Shown: piece after piece, positions 63,941 through 64,000 of the stretch
How the letters are laid out: every line of letters begins with the position of its first letter
How positions within the stretch are numbered: position 1 is the first letter of the stretch
NCBI GenBank assembly: GCA_937920475.1
Contig: CALEUX010000004.1
Coordinates: 1-64,000, forward strand
Origin: an uncultured Marinilabiliaceae bacterium
GTDB lineage: Bacteria > Bacteroidota > Bacteroidia > Bacteroidales > Marinilabiliaceae
Direction: 5' to 3'
DNA length: 64,000 nucleotides
Translations under genes and position numbers: made by a program
The notes under the pieces: generated by a model
What the model was told of the DNA's origin: nothing
Databases searched by the model: none
The model's input: the letters and a program-made list of their open reading frames with translations, nothing else

Positions 63941-64000
63941 GGAGGCTGCTTAAAAAGTTATCGAACTCAATTCTTCGTGCTCCTTTATGTGTGCTTTGTT
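63941..64000. repeat. MITE-like intergenic repeat, copy 2 (cut by window)
   Basis: GGAGGCTGCTTAAAAAGTTATCGAACTCAA and onward match the left half of the repeat at 38708. The outermost bases (GAGGCTG) match the reverse complement of the right end of copy 1, supporting inverted termini. The preceding bases 63796-63940 contain no recognisable signal. Confidence 0.6.

Overview
The window reads as one segment of a large polysaccharide-utilisation gene cluster from a member of the Bacteroidota, probably Bacteroidia (Marinilabiliales/Prolixibacteraceae-like; the lower rank is a guess). Grounds: every gene is on the + strand, start codons are preceded by A/T-rich leaders without clear Shine-Dalgarno motifs, many products carry signal peptides or lipoboxes, families such as GH97, GH127, GH95 and DUF1080 are abundant, and one protein ends in a type-IX-secretion-like tail. 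No SusC/SusD pair, transporter, rRNA, tRNA or CRISPR array is visible, so this is the enzyme arm of a locus whose import genes lie elsewhere.

Layout. 1-5793: three tandem CE1 (feruloyl-esterase-like) genes, the first cut by the window edge, then a type-B carboxylesterase and a CE6/SASA acetylesterase, closed by a strong terminator. 6164-11814: a LacI-type regulator with a perfect 14-bp palindrome just before its start codon, then GH95, an aldo/keto reductase and a zinc alcohol dehydrogenase. 11934-15714: GH127 and GH43-CBM6. 15763-20873: a scarred region in which an intact GH2-LamG gene sits between two pieces of one broken alpha/beta hydrolase and is followed by a truncated DUF1593 gene. 20887-38672: GH2, GH2, GH97, GH3-PA14, an intact alpha/beta hydrolase, GH43-CBM6, GH31 and GH5. 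38932-47641: multidomain GH3, GH31-PA14 and GH43. 47748-52920: a two-domain DUF1080 protein, a Tat-exported Gfo/Idh/MocA oxidoreductase, GH51, a GH remnant and DUF3237. 52950-63795: three GH43 genes, GH97, GH127 and a GH43-CBM6.

Working together (inference). Feruloyl and acetyl esterases, arabinofuranosidases (GH43, GH51, GH127), alpha-xylosidase-type GH31, GH95 (alpha-L-fucosidase or alpha-L-galactosidase), beta-galactosidases (GH2), alpha-galactosidase-type GH97 and beta-xylosidase/glucosidase GH3 fit stepwise stripping of a heavily decorated, feruloylated hemicellulose such as grass glucuronoarabinoxylan, or alternatively xyloglucan plus arabinan. No GH10/GH11 xylanase is present; the GH5 is the only candidate endo-enzyme. 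The DUF1080 + Gfo/Idh/MocA pair suggests an oxidative (3-keto) glycoside-cleavage branch beside the hydrolases.

The most unusual non-coding signals are a ~94-120-bp structured repeat in three copies, two of which end exactly on a start codon; the alpha/beta-hydrolase gene split with no missing residues by ~4 kb; and several gene-tail remnants (GH27-like, CBM6) showing that the cluster has been repeatedly remodelled.
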